Shown: one piece after another, positions 61,668-64,000 of the stretch
Layout: each line of letters starts with the position of its first letter
Numbering within the stretch: position 1 is the stretch's first letter
From: UBA2336 sp964404445
Lineage (GTDB): Bacteria; Bacteroidota; Bacteroidia; Cytophagales; Cyclobacteriaceae
Direction of reading: 5' to 3'
DNA length: 64,000 bases
NCBI GenBank assembly: GCA_964404445.1
Contig: CAYOJW010000003.1
Location: 636,217 to 700,216 of the forward strand
Notes under the pieces: model-generated
Database searches by the model: none
What the model saw: only the letters and a program-made list of their open reading frames with translations
Told to the model about the DNA's origin: nothing
Position numbers and translations under genes: made by a program

Positions 61668-62417
61668 ATGAGACTAAAAGATAAAGTGGCAATCATAACC
61701 GGAGCAGCGTCCGGTATGGGCGAAGCCACTGCAATTACATTTGCAAAAGAAGGAGCTAAAGTAGTAGCTACGGATATTCAAAGCCAGAAGCTTGAAGAAT
61801 TGGTTGCGAAAATAAATGCAAACGGAGGTGATGCAATAGGCGTAATACACGATGTTTCTGATAGGGCAACATGGTTTGATAAGGTTATACCCGAAGCACT
61901 TACCGCCTTCAAAAAAATTGATATTTTAGTTAATAATGCGGGGATTTCTATGCCAGTACCTTTTGATGATCAAAATGAAAGTCATTGGACAAAAGCATAT
62001 AATATTAATCTGAACAGTGTGATGTTAGGCACACAGGCGGTTCTGCCGCATTTGAAAAAAGAAGGTGGAAGTATCATTAATATTTCTTCTATAGCTGCAC
62101 TTACAGGTATGTCTGGGGCAGGTGTATATACTGCTTCTAAGGGGGGTGTTTCAGCGTTTACAAGGGGTGCAGCGGCAGATTTTGGGGAATTTGGCATTAG
62201 AGTGAATGCTATTAATCCGGGGTATATTCTAACTCCCATGAGTGAAGATTTTTTAAATCATCCTGATTACAAAGATTATTTTTTAAGCATCATACCTATG
62301 AAAGCATTGGGTCTTGCCCAAGATATTGCCAATGCTGCACTATTTCTTGCTTCTGATGAAGCTAAGTATATTACAGGTATTAACTTACCAGTAGATGGAG
62401 GCACTACTGTAAAGTAG
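61668..62417 (+). CDS. SDR-family oxidoreductase
   Basis: This 249-residue classical short-chain dehydrogenase has a cofactor motif TGAASGMGEA (about 11-20), NNAG (about 91-94), the catalytic Ser in INISSIAAL, and Tyr/Lys in YTASKGG (about 154-160). ATDIQ at the end of the second strand indicates NAD preference. The C-terminal ITGINLPVDGG is typical. It is the first of two SDR genes in the accessory block, about 140 bases after the DUF1269-like gene. The substrate is unknown; a paired role with OYE in reducing or oxidising an alicyclic compound is inference. Confidence 0.92.
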   Translation: MRLKDKVAIITGAASGMGEATAITFAKEGAKVVATDIQSQKLEELVAKINANGGDAIGVIHDVSDRATWFDKVIPEALTAFKKIDILVNNAGISMPVPFDDQNESHWTKAYNINLNSVMLGTQAVLPHLKKEGGSIINISSIAALTGMSGAGVYTASKGGVSAFTRGAAADFGEFGIRVNAINPGYILTPMSEDFLNHPDYKDYFLSIIPMKALGLAQDIANAALFLASDEAKYITGINLPVDGGTTVK

Positions 62418-62531
62418 CAAGAAGATTATTTCTAATATGAAAACTAAGATTTAATTTTTATTTGCTGTCGGTAACAGGGATTATGTGAGTTATATATTCA
62501 AGGATTTAAAATTTATTCAATAAATAAAATT

Positions 62532-63293
62532 ATGAAAGATTTAAAAAGATTTGAAAACAAAGTAGTCATTATTACAGGCGGAGGTTCCGGAATGGGAAGA
62601 GCTTGTACCATTAGATTTGCTCAGGAAGGTGCAAAAGTAATTGCCGTTGATCTAAACGAAGAAGGTCTTAAAGAGACATGTCAATTGGCGGGAAACAACT
62701 CACGGTATATAAAGGCTTCCGTAAGTGACGAAAAAGAAGTGAAAACAATGGTAGAAAATGTAGTTTCTAAAGAGGGTTCAATAGATGTGCTGGTAAATAT
62801 GGCTGGTATTCTGAGATCATCAATAACAGCAGAAACTACAGTTGAGCAATTTATGCTTCCAATACAAGTAAACCTGTTAGGTACTTTTCTTACTATTCGC
62901 GAAACAATTCCTCACTTAATAAAAAGTAAAGGAAATATTGTTAACTGCGCTTCAACATCTGCTTTTTTTGGTCATGCCTATATGTCTGGCTACGCTGCAA
63001 GTAAAGGTGGCGTAGTAGCAATGACCAAAGCTTTAGCGTGGGAATATCTTAAGAGCGGGGTTAGAGTAAATGCCGTGGCTCCCGGTGGAATATCAACAGG
63101 AATGACAAGTGTAGATCCTTTGGAACACATTAGCGAGAAAGTAGATTACCAACTCTTTGAACACTTAGGAAGAATGGGTATGCCTATGGGTGAAGCGGCA
63201 GATATTTCAGGCGTAGTTGCCATGTTAGCTTCCGCAGATGGAAATTTCATTACAGGAGAAGTTATTAAAATTGATGGAGGTAATCATAATTAA
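62532..63293 (+). CDS. SDR-family oxidoreductase
   Basis: This 253-residue short-chain dehydrogenase has TGGGSGMGRA (about 15-24), VDLNE after strand two (NAD-type), NMAG (instead of the usual NNAG, about 88-91), the Ser in VNCASTSAFFG and Tyr/Lys in YAASKGG (about 156-162). It ends FITGEVIKIDGG. It is a paralogue-level relative of the previous gene rather than a recent copy. The 114-base gap between them carries nothing recognisable. It is the last intact gene of the window. Confidence 0.92.
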   Translation: MKDLKRFENKVVIITGGGSGMGRACTIRFAQEGAKVIAVDLNEEGLKETCQLAGNNSRYIKASVSDEKEVKTMVENVVSKEGSIDVLVNMAGILRSSITAETTVEQFMLPIQVNLLGTFLTIRETIPHLIKSKGNIVNCASTSAFFGHAYMSGYAASKGGVVAMTKALAWEYLKSGVRVNAVAPGGISTGMTSVDPLEHISEKVDYQLFEHLGRMGMPMGEAADISGVVAMLASADGNFITGEVIKIDGGNHN

Positions 63294-63432
63294 AATAGTA
63301 GGAAGTTTCTCTCTAAAGGTGGGCGGCTGCGATGGACGGGATTTTTAGCACTAACGCTGATACAAAGAACAGAAGTCGATATTTTGCACTTCCGTTGATA
63401 CGAAGCCGTTCGCCCCGACTATTGCCAATACG

Positions 63433-63696
63433 ATGGTGGCCAAAGGCATGGTGCGGGGCAAACGCCAGTGTGTTGACAGCGCTTTCATTAAAGCCAATGC
63501 CTCTATGGACAGCCTTGTGGAAAAAGAAGTGCTTGAAGATGCAGGCACATTTGTGAGTGAGTTGGAGCAGAACAGCGAGTACAAAGTCACCGTTACACGG
63601 AAGAAGTTTGTAGAACAGCCTTTCTACTCGATTACCGGTTGGGCGGTTTCGTCAGACCGTTATATGAAACTAACTCATTGTCTGGTTGAAAAGTGA
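63433..63696 (+). pseudogene. IS1182-family transposase remnant
   Basis: About 87 codons are readable from 63433, containing MVRGKRQCVDSAFIKANASMDS, the catalytic-Asp region of IS1182-type DDE transposases (VDSAxIKANAS). The frame upstream is closed by a stop at about 63406 and the rest of the roughly 450-residue protein is absent. The downstream part no longer aligns well. This is a decayed fragment of an insertion sequence at the edge of the accessory block. Confidence 0.75.
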
Positions 63697-63973
63697 GGGT
63701 AATGTACTGAAAAATAGTTGGTGACTTTTACTGGAATAACTGTTAAACTACCGTGTAAATCTGAAGAGGAAGTAGGCTCTGCTGGAGAGCAACCTACCAG
63801 CAATAGGGTTTACCGACTGGAATGGTCAAAGGGGCTGTCTTATAGGGATAGCCCCTTCTCTTTTAAGGTCATTCCAAGAGATTGATGGCTAACTCAACAG
63901 TAGATCAGGCGGAACAACCACTTTTATGCAGTCTTTGTAAAGTGAGGTAATGGTGCCAAAAATGGTTGGTGAC
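63690..63973. repeat. Direct repeat pair at the window's right edge
   Basis: AAAGTGAGGGTAATG.. with AAAAATAGTTGGTGAC (63690-63724) recurs as AAAGTGAGGTAATG.. with AAAAATGGTTGGTGAC (63939-63973). The copies are about 35 bases long, about 250 bases apart. The first overlaps the end of the transposase remnant. The segment between them has no convincing gene; it contains a terminator-like hairpin. The copies may be old ends of mobile elements. Confidence 0.55.
63831..63860 (+). terminator. Terminator-like hairpin
   Basis: GGGGCTGTC and GGATAGCCCC pair (one G-U) around a short loop and are followed by TTCTCTTTT. No clear gene ends directly before it, so its transcript is unknown. Confidence 0.6.
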
Positions 63974-64000
63974 ATTTAATTAGAAATTTATTTTATTCCG

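Overview
The window reads as a chromosomal segment of a Bacteroidota bacterium, most likely a Cytophagales-type aerobe. This is inferred from a SusC/SusD pair, a HmuY-type haem locus, a bifunctional hisB, several promoters with the Bacteroidota -7 element TAnnTTTG, and many lipoproteins and TonB-linked receptors. No rRNA, tRNA or CRISPR array was seen. Coding density is high, with most gaps under 200 bases.

Layout. 0.2-6.4 kb (mostly minus strand): a Tat-lipoprotein/GMC oxidoreductase pair, yidD, a BlaI/M56 sensor-protease pair and cysS. 6.5-14.3 kb: riboflavin synthase, a small membrane protein, a PAP2 phosphatase, CtlX, a histidine kinase with an extra C-terminal domain, a cysteine-less disulfide-reductase-like flavoprotein and a helical hypothetical. 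14.5-18.8 kb: a citrate module made of a DASS transporter, a CitD-CitE fusion and CitF. 19.0-34.0 kb: the most unusual locus, a polysaccharide-utilisation-like operon with ribokinase, SusC, SusD, three ADP-ribosylglycohydrolase-family proteins, two esterases with degenerate second halves and a GRP-type sugar transporter. It looks built to capture and dismantle a ribose- or ADP-ribose-containing, probably esterified, substrate outside the cytoplasm and to phosphorylate the released ribose inside. 34.0-35.4 kb: a lipoprotein and the ruins of a DUF433/DUF5615 toxin-antitoxin-like pair.

35.5-42.9 kb is a complete minus-strand histidine operon (hisG-D-C-B-H-A-F-IE) preceded by an unannotated His-rich leader peptide and an intrinsic terminator, a classical attenuator. 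The operon carries two small repeat insertions, around hisH. 43.0-48.0 kb: a TPR lipoprotein, a Nudix CoA pyrophosphatase, katG and a YCII-domain protein. 48.1-58.7 kb is a haem acquisition locus: a LuxR-type regulator, HmuTUV, HmuS, an AraC regulator, a HmuR-type receptor, a HmuY-type lipoprotein and small downstream genes. Related ATACYY..RRGTAT dyads sit upstream of both hmuT and hmuR.

58.8-64.0 kb is a visibly more AT-rich accessory block: a TetR regulator with a perfect 13-bp-arm operator, an Old Yellow Enzyme homologue, a DUF1269-like glycine-zipper protein, two SDR dehydrogenases and an IS1182-type transposase remnant near a direct repeat. Heptanucleotide tandem repeats (yCTAAnn and others) recur in several intergenic spots, three times directly against a start codon.
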